Assembly (NCBI RefSeq): GCF_030150205.1
Contig: NZ_JASLGT010000019.1
Span: 1-49,610, forward strand
DNA length: 49,610 bases
Direction: 5' to 3'
From: Niabella sp.
GTDB lineage: Bacteria > Bacteroidota > Bacteroidia > Chitinophagales > Chitinophagaceae
The position numbers and the translations under genes were made by a program. Below the pieces are notes generated by a model. It worked only from the letters and a program-made list of their open reading frames with translations, was not told the origin of the DNA and did no database searches. Of the stretch, positions 1 through 8,243 are shown piece after piece. The stretch's first letter is position 1. Each line of letters opens with the position of its first letter.

Positions 1-234
1 GCTGAAAACTTGTCTGGGCTATCAGAGGTCAGCTATCAGTTATCAGATGATTTCGTTTAGGATACACGTATCCATATTCAATGTTAATCCTCAATAGACT
101 TATTATCTCTGAACAGGAGCGGCAATGGCTGAAAGCTAAACGCTGATTGCTGAAAGCTGGCTACTACCCCGAACAGGAGAAGGCCCAACTGAAAACTAAT
201 AACTGAAGGCTGAAAACTAATCACTCCCACTAAA
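1..234. repeat. Non-coding stretch of degenerate GCTGAAAGCTGA-type words
   Basis: There is no gene here. The stretch is largely made of imperfect short words such as GCTGAAAGCTAAACGCTGA, CTGAAAACTAATAACTGAA and, in the other orientation, AGCTATCAGTTATCAG. The same word family recurs at about 2470-2560 and 31930-32000. It looks like a decayed minisatellite; its function is unknown. Confidence 0.5.
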
Positions 235-1656
235 TCACTTCGGCGGTGGTTTCAGATTGATCTCCGGCTCCAACGTCCAGTTGGCTTTAAAAGTAAGCTT
301 ACGATCCAGGGGCACAATGATCTCGGGCTGTATATGTTTGAGAAAATTTCCGGCATCCCATTTCCCATTCCCGTTCCGGTCAAAAAGCACCTGCAGATCA
401 TAGTCGCCCGGAGCGTATAAATCAATCTCAAGAATATTCGAGTGGAGCGGGAACGCATTTTTCAGTTGATCGCCCTGCGAAATCAGCAGCACCGGATGTA
501 CGGACGTATCCAGGTTATTAAAAGTGATCCGTGCCTGCCCGTAATCTTTCCTTGCCAGTGTTGAAAACTTCAACGTATCGGGTTTTAGCAGGCCCCGGTC
601 CAGGCTGTCGGAGGCAAAATCCTTTGGCAGGATCAGGTTATACTTTGTGCCCTCCTGCCACTGGATGTTCATGGTAATGATTTTCCGGGTACTGTCCAGT
701 GTAAATTTATACCCGGTGGCGGGCGTAAATGTACTGTCCGTTGTCAGCACCATTTTTTCCGGGAAATAGTTCTTTAAAGGCGTTGGGAATGTGATCCTCA
801 GCGGCGCCAGCAGGTCCTGCTGTTGCGACTGTAAATTGGTTTGAAACTTCAGCCGTTTTTCTTTTTTGTCAATCTCCTGCTCTTCGGCGGCGCCTTTGCC
901 TTTTTGCTCTTCTTCTTCTACATAAGCGTAAAGCCGTACCGGCGGAGGCGGAATGGGGCGCACAACAATGGGCGTATCGGCAAACGCAAATACCTGTTGT
1001 TTGCTGGTATACATATAAGAGCTGCCTTCGCTCTTAATGGCATAAAGCCGGTATGTGCCGGGTCTCAGGTAACGAAACAGGAAATTGCCGTTGCTGTCCA
1101 GTTTCGCAATATAATCGGGGTTTTGTTTATACACGGAGCTGTCTTCCAGGTTGGAATGCAGCATTACCGTTAAGGTAGAATCCGGTTTTACGGTTCTCGC
1201 CATTTTTACGTTGCCGCTCAGCTGAAGCGAATCAAAATAATCGCCGGTGGTAACCACATACAACATATCCTTGGCCTTATTCCCCTCGGTAATATCTTTA
1301 ATTACATTGGTAAAATTAAGCACATAAGTAGTGTTGGCTTTCAGACTGTCCTTAAGACGCACGGTAACTGTTTTCAGTTTGCGGTCTACCTGGGGCATCA
1401 CTTTAGGAAGGGGAGAAATTACCAGGTTCTGGTACACATCATTCAGATCCACATATTCGTCAAAGTAGAAGGTGATCCGCTGCTGGTCAAAATGTTTGGT
1501 TTCATTCGGAGGGGTCACCCGAACGATCTGCGGCGGCAGACTATCTTTTGGTCCGCCCGTAGGGGCAATGATATTGGCGCATCCGCCGCCTGAATAAATC
1601 AACACGATAACAGCAGCAGCAGCGAAAAATAAACCCGTAAGACGCTTTATTTGCAT
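235..1656 (-). CDS. Ig-like domain lipoprotein, Bacteroidota surface/periplasmic family
   Basis: A 473-residue predicted lipoprotein. A hydrophobic N-terminal signal ends in a lipobox (YSGGGC), followed by the conserved segment ANIIAPTGGPKDSLPPQI and an Ig-like fold of the SbsA/Big_5 type ('ITFYFDEYVDL', 'YVLNFTNVI'). The middle has a carboxypeptidase-regulatory-like stretch ('DSNGNFLFRYLRPGTYRLYA') and the end a calcium-loop-like 'FDRNGNGKWDAG'. The family is common and uncharacterised in Bacteroidota; a structural role at the outer membrane is inference. An ATG lies upstream at 1671, but a TATGTTTG -7 box on the minus strand (1672-1665) overlaps it, so the ATG at 1656 is preferred. The gene is divergent from recR. 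Confidence 0.85.
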   Translation of the reverse strand: MQIKRLTGLFFAAAAVIVLIYSGGGCANIIAPTGGPKDSLPPQIVRVTPPNETKHFDQQRITFYFDEYVDLNDVYQNLVISPLPKVMPQVDRKLKTVTVRLKDSLKANTTYVLNFTNVIKDITEGNKAKDMLYVVTTGDYFDSLQLSGNVKMARTVKPDSTLTVMLHSNLEDSSVYKQNPDYIAKLDSNGNFLFRYLRPGTYRLYAIKSEGSSYMYTSKQQVFAFADTPIVVRPIPPPPVRLYAYVEEEEQKGKGAAEEQEIDKKEKRLKFQTNLQSQQQDLLAPLRITFPTPLKNYFPEKMVLTTDSTFTPATGYKFTLDSTRKIITMNIQWQEGTKYNLILPKDFASDSLDRGLLKPDTLKFSTLARKDYGQARITFNNLDTSVHPVLLISQGDQLKNAFPLHSNILEIDLYAPGDYDLQVLFDRNGNGKWDAGNFLKHIQPEIIVPLDRKLTFKANWTLEPEINLKPPPK

Positions 1657-1664
1657 ATGAATTG

Positions 1665-1672
1665 CAAACATA
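1665..1672 (-). promoter_or_regulatory. -7 box (TATGTTTG) of the Ig-like lipoprotein gene
   Basis: This matches TAnnTTTG on the minus strand and lies 8 bases before the chosen ATG at 1656. It overlaps the alternative ATG at 1671, which argues for the internal start. Confidence 0.5.
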
Positions 1673-1833
1673 ATCGCTTTTAGGGAAATGGAACGCGTCG
1701 CGGTGCTTAGTGATTGTTAATATCTGTGGTTTATAAACCGGAAAAGGCTTTCCCTGAGCCAATTAAACAGGCTAACAGGTGTTTTGTTCCGCTGGATTGA
1801 CAGGATGGGGGCCGCATTTTCTGTTTTCCGGTG

Positions 1834-1841
1834 TATCTTTG
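1834..1841 (+). promoter_or_regulatory. -7 box (TATCTTTG) of recR, four bases before the ATG
   Basis: A perfect TAnnTTTG element with only four bases before the recR ATG. In Bacteroidota, transcription starts about five bases past this box, so the mRNA probably begins at the A of the start codon (leaderless). No -33 TTTG is evident. Confidence 0.6.
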
Positions 1842-1845
1842 CAGG

Positions 1846-2463
1846 ATGCAATTTTCTTCCGGTTTATTGGAGTCAGCGGTTAATGAGTTTGCAAAACTTC
1901 CGGGTATTGGTAAAAAAACGGCGCTGCGCCTGGTGCTGCACCTGCTGCGCCAGGAGCCGGGGGAGGTGAGTCGTTTTAGCGAAACCATCGACCGGATGCG
2001 CAGGGATATTTGCTTTTGCAAACGCTGTTTTAATGTAGCAGACGGTGATTTTTGTTCGGTTTGCTCCAATTCGCACCGGCAGCAGCATACGATCTGCGTG
2101 GTAGAAACCATCCGGGACGTGATTGCTATTGAAAGCACCCAGCAATATAATGGCACATACCATGTGCTGGGTGGGGTTATTTCCCCGCTGGATGGCGTAG
2201 GCCCGGATCAGCTGAATATCGGATCCCTGCTGCACCGGGTGGAGCATGAAAAGACGGAGGAGCTTATTTTTGCCTTAAACCCTACCATCCAGGGCGATAC
2301 CACTATTTATTATATTCAGAAAAAACTGCAGGATCAATCCATACGTATTACAACCATTGCCCGGGGCATCGCTTTTGGCGGTGAGCTGGAATATGCAGAT
2401 GAGTTAACCCTGGGCCGCAGCCTGCAAAACCGGCTTCCGGTGGAGAAGTATATGAGCCGGTAG
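1846..2463 (+). CDS. recR: Recombination mediator protein RecR
   Basis: RecR acts with RecF/RecO to load RecA on gapped DNA. The 205-residue length is normal for the family. Visible parts in order: a helix-hairpin-helix (LPGIGKKTALRLVLHLL, about 18-34), a four-cysteine zinc finger (C58-x2-C61-x8-C70-x2-C73), a Toprim domain beginning at ICVVE (about 84), and the C-terminal 'TTIARGIAFGGELEYADELTLGRSLQNR'-type block that defines RecR. A longer reading from a GTG at 1831 exists, but the ATG at 1846 gives the family-like N-terminus and lies four bases after a -7 box. It is a single gene divergent from the Ig-like lipoprotein; no operon partner is apparent. Confidence 0.96.
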   Translation: MQFSSGLLESAVNEFAKLPGIGKKTALRLVLHLLRQEPGEVSRFSETIDRMRRDICFCKRCFNVADGDFCSVCSNSHRQQHTICVVETIRDVIAIESTQQYNGTYHVLGGVISPLDGVGPDQLNIGSLLHRVEHEKTEELIFALNPTIQGDTTIYYIQKKLQDQSIRITTIARGIAFGGELEYADELTLGRSLQNRLPVEKYMSR

Positions 2464-2560
2464 GCAGGCTTTTAGCAATCAGCTATCAGCATTCAGTCAT
2501 CAGGCACAGGCCGGAGCTTTGGCGCTGAAAGCTAATTGCTGATCACTGAAAGCTAAAAAA
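2464..2560. repeat. Degenerate CTGAAAGCTAATTGCTGA-type words downstream of recR
   Basis: The stretch contains AGCAATCAGCTATCAGCATTC and GCTGAAAGCTAATTGCTGA-like strings, the same word family as positions 1-234 and 31930-32000. I see no coding capacity. Confidence 0.45.
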
Positions 2561-2563
2561 ACC

Positions 2564-2571
2564 TACCTTTG
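2564..2571 (+). promoter_or_regulatory. -7 box (TACCTTTG) of the metH transcript
   Basis: A perfect TAnnTTTG element 145 bases before the metH ATG. It places the RNA start near 2576, immediately before the first paired segment of the leader (GCAGG, 2577-2581), so the whole structured leader would be transcribed. Confidence 0.6.
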
Positions 2572-2576
2572 CACCC

Positions 2577-2716
2577 GCAGGCGGATTTGTTTATTGTTCA
2601 GCCTGTTTAAAAATCTGAACTAATAAACGTTAGAATTCCTGCTAAAGATTTTCCACGTTTATTTTTTTGGGTTACAGATTCCGGCAACTTCGTTGCCATC
2701 ACTAAAATTTTGTACA
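2577..2716 (+). ncRNA. Structured 5' leader of metH with mutually exclusive stems (candidate riboswitch or attenuator)
   Basis: Stem A: 2589-2601 pairs with 2615-2628 (GTTTATT/AATAAAC plus GTTCAG/CTGAAC, one bulged T at 2621, 13-base loop). An outer helix can close it: GCAGG 2577-2581 with CCTGC 2638-2642. Stem B: AATAAACGT 2622-2630 pairs perfectly with ACGTTTATT 2655-2663 and runs straight into seven Ts (2662-2668). Stems A and B share 2622-2628 and cannot coexist, the classic antiterminator/terminator layout. A further hairpin, GGCAAC-TTC-GTTGCC (2683-2697), lies just before the start codon. I do not recognise a known riboswitch class. The ligand is unknown; methionine, SAM, SAH or cobalamin would suit metH. 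Confidence 0.55.
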
Positions 2717-3757
2717 ATGAGCAAAATAAAGGAACTGTTACAGCAACGCATACTGGTACTGGATGGTGCTATGGGTACCATGATCCAGCGGTATAAACTA
2801 ACAGAGGAAGATTACCGGGGTGAGCGGTTTCAGAACTGGCACTCCGATGTAAAAGGCAACAACGACCTGTTAAGCCTTACACGGCCGGATGTTATTAAGG
2901 CCATTCATAAGAAATACCTGGAGGCGGGATCGGATATTATCGAAACCAATACCTTCAGCTCTACTTCTATTGCACAGGCTGATTATGATATGCAATCCCT
3001 GGCTTATGAACTGAATGTGGCTTCTGTAAAATGTGCCCGCGAAGCGATCGATGCCTTTGTAAGTGAGCATCCGGAGACCGGCCCAAAGTTTATTGCTGGT
3101 GCTATCGGACCACTGAATAAAACGCTTTCCCTTTCGCCGGACGTAAACAATCCCGGTTACCGGGCCGTAACATTTGACGAAGTGGTAGCCGCCTATACGG
3201 AACAAATTCACGGACTGGTGGATGGCGGAGCCGATCTGCTCCTGATTGAAACCATTTTTGATACGCTCAATGCAAAGGCGGCGATTTTTGCTGCCAAGAA
3301 ATTTTTCAGGGATCACCCGGAAAAAGCAGCCCGTTTTGAAAATGGTACGGAAGGCGCGCCGGTAATGATCAGCGGTACCATTACGGATGCTTCCGGAAGA
3401 ACGCTGAGCGGTCAAACGCTGGAAGCCTTCTATATTTCAGTAGCGCATGCAGCCCCGCTGAGTGTGGGATTGAACTGCGCGCTGGGCGCCAAAGAAATGC
3501 GTCCGCATGTGAGCGAGCTGGCCCACCTGGCCGGTTGCTATGTGTCTGCTTATCCCAACGCCGGGTTACCCAATGCGATGGGCGAATATGACGAACTTCC
3601 GGAAGAAACGGCGGCGTTCCTGGAAGACTGGGCGAAAGAAGGATATGTAAATATTGTAGGCGGATGCTGTGGCACCACACCCGAACATATTGCCGCCATT
3701 GCCAAAGCAGTAAAGGGGGTAACGCCACGGGCATTACCGGAAGTTGCGTATAATTAG
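2717..3757 (+). CDS. metH: Methionine synthase, homocysteine-binding module (split MetH, N-terminal part)
   Basis: A 346-residue homocysteine S-methyltransferase domain, equivalent to the first module of cobalamin-dependent MetH. It binds homocysteine through zinc. The start 'RILVLDGAMGTMIQ' is diagnostic, and the three zinc cysteines are present: C254 in GLNCALGA and C317/C318 in GGCCGTTP. The barrel is complete and ends where module 2 begins in full-length MetH. The remaining modules are in the next gene, 86 bases downstream, so the two proteins must work together. The ATG at 2717 is preferred to a TTG at 2693 because the family starts about ten residues before the LDGAMGT block. Expression is probably controlled by the structured leader upstream. 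Confidence 0.94.
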   Translation: MSKIKELLQQRILVLDGAMGTMIQRYKLTEEDYRGERFQNWHSDVKGNNDLLSLTRPDVIKAIHKKYLEAGSDIIETNTFSSTSIAQADYDMQSLAYELNVASVKCAREAIDAFVSEHPETGPKFIAGAIGPLNKTLSLSPDVNNPGYRAVTFDEVVAAYTEQIHGLVDGGADLLLIETIFDTLNAKAAIFAAKKFFRDHPEKAARFENGTEGAPVMISGTITDASGRTLSGQTLEAFYISVAHAAPLSVGLNCALGAKEMRPHVSELAHLAGCYVSAYPNAGLPNAMGEYDELPEETAAFLEDWAKEGYVNIVGGCCGTTPEHIAAIAKAVKGVTPRALPEVAYN

Positions 3758-3758
3758 T

Positions 3759-3829
3759 GGTTGCGACAAACTGCAACCGGATGATCGTATAACATTTTAG
3801 CGTCACCGTATGCCGCGGTGGCAGGTGAC
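3759..3829 (+). promoter_or_regulatory. Two hairpins in the spacer between the two metH genes
   Basis: GGTTGC 3759-3764 pairs with GCAACC 3773-3778 (8-base loop). GTCACC 3802-3807 pairs with GGTGAC 3824-3829, enclosing TGCC/GGCA (3811-3814 with 3820-3823). There is no T-run, so they are unlikely to be terminators. They may tune stability or the relative output of the two subunits. Confidence 0.4.
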
Positions 3830-3843
3830 TCAAAGAAGTATTC

Positions 3844-6534
3844 ATGTCAGCAAGTACAAAAATTCATTCTTATTTAAGTTTATCGGGGCTTGAACCATTG
3901 GTGGTACGGCCGGAAACGAATTTTATAAATGTAGGGGAACGAACCAATGTAACCGGCTCCAAAAAGTTTGCGCGCCTGGTCCGTGAAAACCTATATGAGG
4001 AGGCGTTGAGCGTGGCACGTCAGCAGGTAGAGAACGGGGCACAGGTCATTGATATCAATATGGATGATGCCCTGCTGGATGGGGTGCAGGCCATGACCAC
4101 CTTTATTAACCTGGTACAGAGCGAACCGGATATTGCCAAAGTACCGGTAATGATCGATTCATCAAAATTTGAGATCATCCAGGCGGGACTTAAATGTGTG
4201 CAGGGAAAATGTATTGTTAACTCCATCTCCATGAAGGAAGGAGAGGAGAAGTTTATAGAACAGGCCATTATCTGCAAAAGCTATGGTGCCGCAGTGGTGG
4301 TGATGGCTTTTGATGAACAGGGACAGGCCGATACGAGGGAACGCAAAGTGCAGATCTGTCATCGTGCCTATAAAATACTGACCGAAAAAGTGGGGATCGC
4401 TCCACAGGATATCATTTTTGATCCGAATATTTTTGCCATTGCCACCGGCCTGGAAGAGCACAATAATTACGGGGTCGATTTTATCGAAGCGGTTAAAGAG
4501 ATCAAGCAGCTGATGCCGGCTGTAAGTATCAGCGGTGGTGTAAGTAATTTATCGTTTTCCTTCCGGGGCAATGAACCGGTACGGGAGGCCATGCATGCTG
4601 TATTTTTATACTATGCCATCCGTGCGGGAATGAATATGGGAATTGTGAACGCCGGACAGCTGGTAGTATACGATGAAATTGAGCCCCAGCTGCGCCAGTT
4701 ATGCGAAGATGTGATCCTGAACCGGAACAATGAAAACAATGAGGCCACGGAAAAACTGCTGGCCTTTGCCGAAACCGTAAAGGCATCTGGTAAGACCGAA
4801 AAAAAAGACCTGGCCTGGAGAAATACACCGGTAGAAGAACGGCTGAAACATGCACTGGTAAACGGTATTACGGATTATATCGATACCGATACGGAAGAGG
4901 CCCGTTTGAAATATCCGCGCCCGCTGGATGTGATTGAGGGCCCGCTGATGTCAGGAATGGATGTGGTGGGTGACCTGTTTGGTTCGGGCAAGATGTTCCT
5001 GCCACAGGTGGTAAAGAGCGCCCGGGTAATGAAAAAAAGTGTAGCCTGGCTCACGCCTTTTATTGAGGAAGAAAAGCTGGCCAATCCCGACCTGGACGAA
5101 GATACAGCGCCTACTATTTTGTTGGCGACGGTAAAAGGAGATGTACATGATATTGGTAAAAACATTGTGGGAGTGGTGCTGGCCTGTAATGGCTATAAGA
5201 TCATCGACATGGGAGTAATGGTACCCACGGATAAAATACTGGATACAGCAGAACGGGAAAAAGCGGATATTATCGGGCTTAGCGGGTTAATTACGCCTTC
5301 CCTTGATGAAATGGTGAACGTAGCGCATGAAATGCAGCGGCGCAATATGCCGCAGCCCCTGCTGATTGGAGGCGCCACCACCTCCCGTATGCATACGGCA
5401 GTAAAGATCGCTCCGCAATTTGATAAAGGAGTCGTACATGTGCTGGATGCTTCCCGTAGTGTAACTGTAGCCGGCTCTTTGTTAAGCCCGGAGCAGAAGC
5501 CACAGTTCCTGGAAAACATCAAAGCAGAATATACCAGGCTGGCAGAAGATTTTGCCAGTAAGAAAAAAGTAAAAGAATTCCTGCCATTCGGGGAGGCACA
5601 AAAAAATAAAGCAGCCATTGACTGGACCGGTTTTGAGCCGGTGGCACCTTCTTTTACCGGCGTGCGCAGTTTTAGCAATTATGATCTGTCGGAAATACGG
5701 AAATATATCGACTGGCAGCCATTTTTTATTTCCTGGGAGCTGCATGGCAAGTTTCCGCAGATACTGGAAGATCCTGTTGTAGGCAAAGAAGCTACAAAGC
5801 TGTATGAGGATGCCAATAAGATGCTGGATCAGATCGTTGCGGAACAATGGCTTACGGCCCAGGGCGCTGCCGGGTTTTGGCCGGTAACAAAAACGGCAGA
5901 TGACACGGTATTGGTACATCAAAGCGAGGGAGAAACCATACCGCTTCAATTCCTGCGTCAGCAGATTAAAAAAGCAGCAGGGCAGCCCAATCTGAGTCTG
6001 GCAGATTTTATTTGCCCATCCCCTGAGTCTGATTTTATCGGCGCTTTTTCAGTAACTATACATGGTATAGAGCCGCACCTGGAGCGGTTTATTGCGCAGA
6101 ATGATGATTATAGTAAGATCAATTTACAAGCCTTGTCCGACCGTTTTGCAGAGGCCTTTGCCGAGCTGCTTCATGAAAAAGTACGGAAGGAACTATGGGG
6201 TTATGAAAAGGAAGAAACCCTGTCGAACGAAGAGCTGATACAGGAAAAATACCGGGGCATTCGGCCGGCACCCGGCTACCCGGCCTGTCCGGATCATACC
6301 GAAAAATATAAATTATTCAACCTGCTGGGCGGGGAAGCCGGTACCGGTATTCACCTGACCGAGTCCCTGGCGATGTACCCGGCTTCTTCGGTATGCGGCT
6401 GGTATTTCAGTCACCCCGAAAGCAAATACTTCGGCGTTGGAAAGATCCAGGAAGATCAGTTCCTGGATTATGTGCAACGAAAGGAAATGCCGGAAGATGA
6501 GCTCCGGCGCTGGCTTCGGCCCGTGCTGGAATAA
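3844..6534 (+). CDS. metH: Methionine synthase, folate/cobalamin/activation modules (split MetH, C-terminal part)
   Basis: An 896-residue protein that transfers the methyl group from methyltetrahydrofolate through cobalamin to homocysteine. Modules in order: pterin-binding barrel (from NFINVGERTNVTGSKKF, about 26-300); four-helix cap (about 330-420); Rossmann B12 domain with DVHDIG (D433, H435 being the expected cobalt ligand); and the SAM-binding reactivation domain with RPAPGYPACPDHTEK from R807. Only the homocysteine module is missing, and it is encoded by the gene just upstream. The last codons sit in a GCTGGAA/TTCCAGC hairpin (6525-6551) shared with the end of the convergent ROK gene, whose stop is 4 bases away. 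Confidence 0.95.
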   Translation: MSASTKIHSYLSLSGLEPLVVRPETNFINVGERTNVTGSKKFARLVRENLYEEALSVARQQVENGAQVIDINMDDALLDGVQAMTTFINLVQSEPDIAKVPVMIDSSKFEIIQAGLKCVQGKCIVNSISMKEGEEKFIEQAIICKSYGAAVVVMAFDEQGQADTRERKVQICHRAYKILTEKVGIAPQDIIFDPNIFAIATGLEEHNNYGVDFIEAVKEIKQLMPAVSISGGVSNLSFSFRGNEPVREAMHAVFLYYAIRAGMNMGIVNAGQLVVYDEIEPQLRQLCEDVILNRNNENNEATEKLLAFAETVKASGKTEKKDLAWRNTPVEERLKHALVNGITDYIDTDTEEARLKYPRPLDVIEGPLMSGMDVVGDLFGSGKMFLPQVVKSARVMKKSVAWLTPFIEEEKLANPDLDEDTAPTILLATVKGDVHDIGKNIVGVVLACNGYKIIDMGVMVPTDKILDTAEREKADIIGLSGLITPSLDEMVNVAHEMQRRNMPQPLLIGGATTSRMHTAVKIAPQFDKGVVHVLDASRSVTVAGSLLSPEQKPQFLENIKAEYTRLAEDFASKKKVKEFLPFGEAQKNKAAIDWTGFEPVAPSFTGVRSFSNYDLSEIRKYIDWQPFFISWELHGKFPQILEDPVVGKEATKLYEDANKMLDQIVAEQWLTAQGAAGFWPVTKTADDTVLVHQSEGETIPLQFLRQQIKKAAGQPNLSLADFICPSPESDFIGAFSVTIHGIEPHLERFIAQNDDYSKINLQALSDRFAEAFAELLHEKVRKELWGYEKEETLSNEELIQEKYRGIRPAPGYPACPDHTEKYKLFNLLGGEAGTGIHLTESLAMYPASSVCGWYFSHPESKYFGVGKIQEDQFLDYVQRKEMPEDELRRWLRPVLE

Positions 6535-6538
6535 GGCA

Positions 6539-7792
6539 TCAGGCTTCCAGCTCTTTCAGCAGCGAATCAAAATAATGGTCAAAGGAGGCGGTGGCATAGC
6601 CCAGGAGGCGACCGTTCTTTCCCAGTTCGGAAGAAACGATGGATGCTTTTTCCCGGATCTGTGTCATGCAATAGGTATTAATGGCCTGCTGCATGGGCAG
6701 CGTGATATACTGTCGGGCTTCGGCAATCTTACCCCCCAGGATGATCAGTTCCGGGTTAAACAGCTGGATGAGGGTTGAAATGCCTTTTCCCATATTGGTG
6801 CCAATATTGGATAATAGCTTGATGGCATACTGATCACCGCGGTTGGCGGCTTTAATGACCACTTCCGCCTCAATATTATCAATTTCTTTTTCAGAAAGCT
6901 CTGCCAGTATCGAATTCTTCCCGGAAAGGATCCCTTCCTTGGCCATCTTGGCCAGTGCCAAACCGGAGGCTACCGTTTCCAGGCAACCGTGTTTGCCGCA
7001 ATAACACAGATCTCCATTATCAATAAACGGAATATGTCCCATCTCTCCGGAAAAACCGGAGGTGCCCTGCCGTACCTTTCCATCCATGATAATGCCCAGG
7101 CCAACACCCCAGTCCATCAGCAATACCAGCGCATTCTTTTTGCCCAGGGCCAACCCATGCCGCAGTTCGGCCAGGGCAGTGCCTTTTACATCATTCTGCA
7201 ATACCACCGGCAGGTTAAATTTTTCTTCAAACGCGTGCTGGAGTGTTTTCCCCGGAATATCGTTGGTGAGATAGCTGTAGTTTTCACCCTGGAAGGAGTC
7301 TACCAGTCCCGGCATGCCAATGCTGACACCGATCAGGCGGCTTTTATCGATGCCCGACTGATCCAGCAGGGCTACGGCTGTCTGGTGCACCTGGTCGATC
7401 CCCTGCCGGTCTTTCGATAAGGTATGCACCGTAGTTATAATGGGCGTGCTTTCCTTGTGCACATTGTCCATAATAACCATCTTCACACTAAACAATTCAA
7501 TATCGATACAAAGCGTGTATAGCGACCCGGCCCTTAAACCAAACAGGTCGGGCTTTCTGCCACCCATTGATTTGCCAAAACCTCTTTTTTCGATCCAGTG
7601 TTCCTTGCTCAGTTCGCCCAGTAGTTTGAGTGTGGTGGGTGTACTTATAGACAATGCTTTACAGATCTCTCCCACGGATGCGGCGTCTACTTCATACAAA
7701 TATTTCAGCAGCCGTACTTTAAAAAGGTATTGCTTCCTGCTTTCAGATAGCAATAAGGGTTGTTCGCTCTCTACAATCGTTTTTGATTTCAT
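6539..7792 (-). CDS. ROK family transcriptional regulator (NagC/XylR type)
   Basis: A 417-residue repressor-type ROK protein. It has an N-terminal winged helix (about 25-85, with 'VGEICKALSISTPTTLKLLGEL' as the recognition region) and then a sugar-kinase fold (about 92-410). The ROK signature is intact: GEMGHIPF near 249 and the zinc cluster C263-Y-C265-GKHG-C270-LE. The inducer is probably a sugar or amino sugar, but no sugar gene adjoins it, so the regulon cannot be named. It converges on metH. Upstream (7793-7900) is AT-rich with no confident -7 box. Confidence 0.9.
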   Translation of the reverse strand: MKSKTIVESEQPLLLSESRKQYLFKVRLLKYLYEVDAASVGEICKALSISTPTTLKLLGELSKEHWIEKRGFGKSMGGRKPDLFGLRAGSLYTLCIDIELFSVKMVIMDNVHKESTPIITTVHTLSKDRQGIDQVHQTAVALLDQSGIDKSRLIGVSIGMPGLVDSFQGENYSYLTNDIPGKTLQHAFEEKFNLPVVLQNDVKGTALAELRHGLALGKKNALVLLMDWGVGLGIIMDGKVRQGTSGFSGEMGHIPFIDNGDLCYCGKHGCLETVASGLALAKMAKEGILSGKNSILAELSEKEIDNIEAEVVIKAANRGDQYAIKLLSNIGTNMGKGISTLIQLFNPELIILGGKIAEARQYITLPMQQAINTYCMTQIREKASIVSSELGKNGRLLGYATASFDHYFDSLLKELEA

Positions 7793-8078
7793 GATCCGGT
7801 CTGTTTCGTTAAGGCTACCGAAAATAGCTAAACTTATTTTAAAAATTTAATCAAGAATCGAAAATCGATCAAAAAATAAAGAAGATTTTATTATTAAATG
7901 TTTTTTTTGCTTAAATTCTATATGAATGATGCTTTATAATCAGGATCTGTAAAAGTTTTTTAATTCCCGGAAACCCTGCAGGATCCTTACGGGCCGAAAA
8001 TTATAAAAGAGGATCACCGGGGAAGAAAAAAGAAGTCAAAAGCGATGAAAAATAACAGTGGGTTAATAGGATAAGCCT

Positions 8079-8243
8079 TACTTTTACACATCGAAATCCA
8101 AAACTGGCCAGGAAAACAATCAAAAAGATAACTATAATATATACCGGCACACCGTTCTGTGTGCCCGGAGACACAATGTGGCTGCTCTTAGCCCTCTAAA
8201 CCGCAGGCCGCCGGAGTTATAAAGCCGGCGGCTATCTTTTTTT
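8079..8243 (+). ncRNA. Candidate small structured RNA ending in an intrinsic terminator
   Basis: The 7793-8231 gap has no gene, yet it contains, on the plus strand, a weak -7-like TACTTTTA (8079-8086), a strong hairpin (CCGGCACAC 8144-8152 with GTGTGCCCGG 8159-8168, one bulge), and an 8-bp GCCGCCGG/CCGGCGGC hairpin followed by seven Ts. All neighbouring genes are on the minus strand, so the terminator has no plus-strand gene to serve. A transcript of about 150 nt from about 8091 to 8243 is inferred. No known RNA family is recognised. Confidence 0.35.
8207..8243 (+). terminator. Plus-strand intrinsic terminator overlapping the 3' end of the RlpA-like gene
   Basis: GCCGCCGG (8207-8214), a 10-base loop, CCGGCGGC (8225-8232), then TATC and seven Ts (8237-8243). 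The T-run is on the plus strand only. On the minus strand the same hairpin is followed by a weak tract and may still help end the rlpA-like transcript. Confidence 0.65.

Noticed and set aside
1831..1845. GTG start for recR at 1831
   Set aside because: It would lie inside the -7 box, and the extra residues are not part of RecR; the ATG at 1846 fits.
2577..2716. metH leader as a cobalamin or SAM-II riboswitch
   Set aside because: There is no B12 box, the leader is too short for a cobalamin riboswitch, and the 13-bp stem does not suit the compact SAM-II fold. Only a GCTAAAGA string is reminiscent of it.
6525..6551. Bidirectional terminator between metH and the ROK gene
   Set aside because: GCTGGAA/TTCCAGC can form a 7-bp hairpin across both stops, but there is no T-run on either strand, so it was not listed as a terminator.
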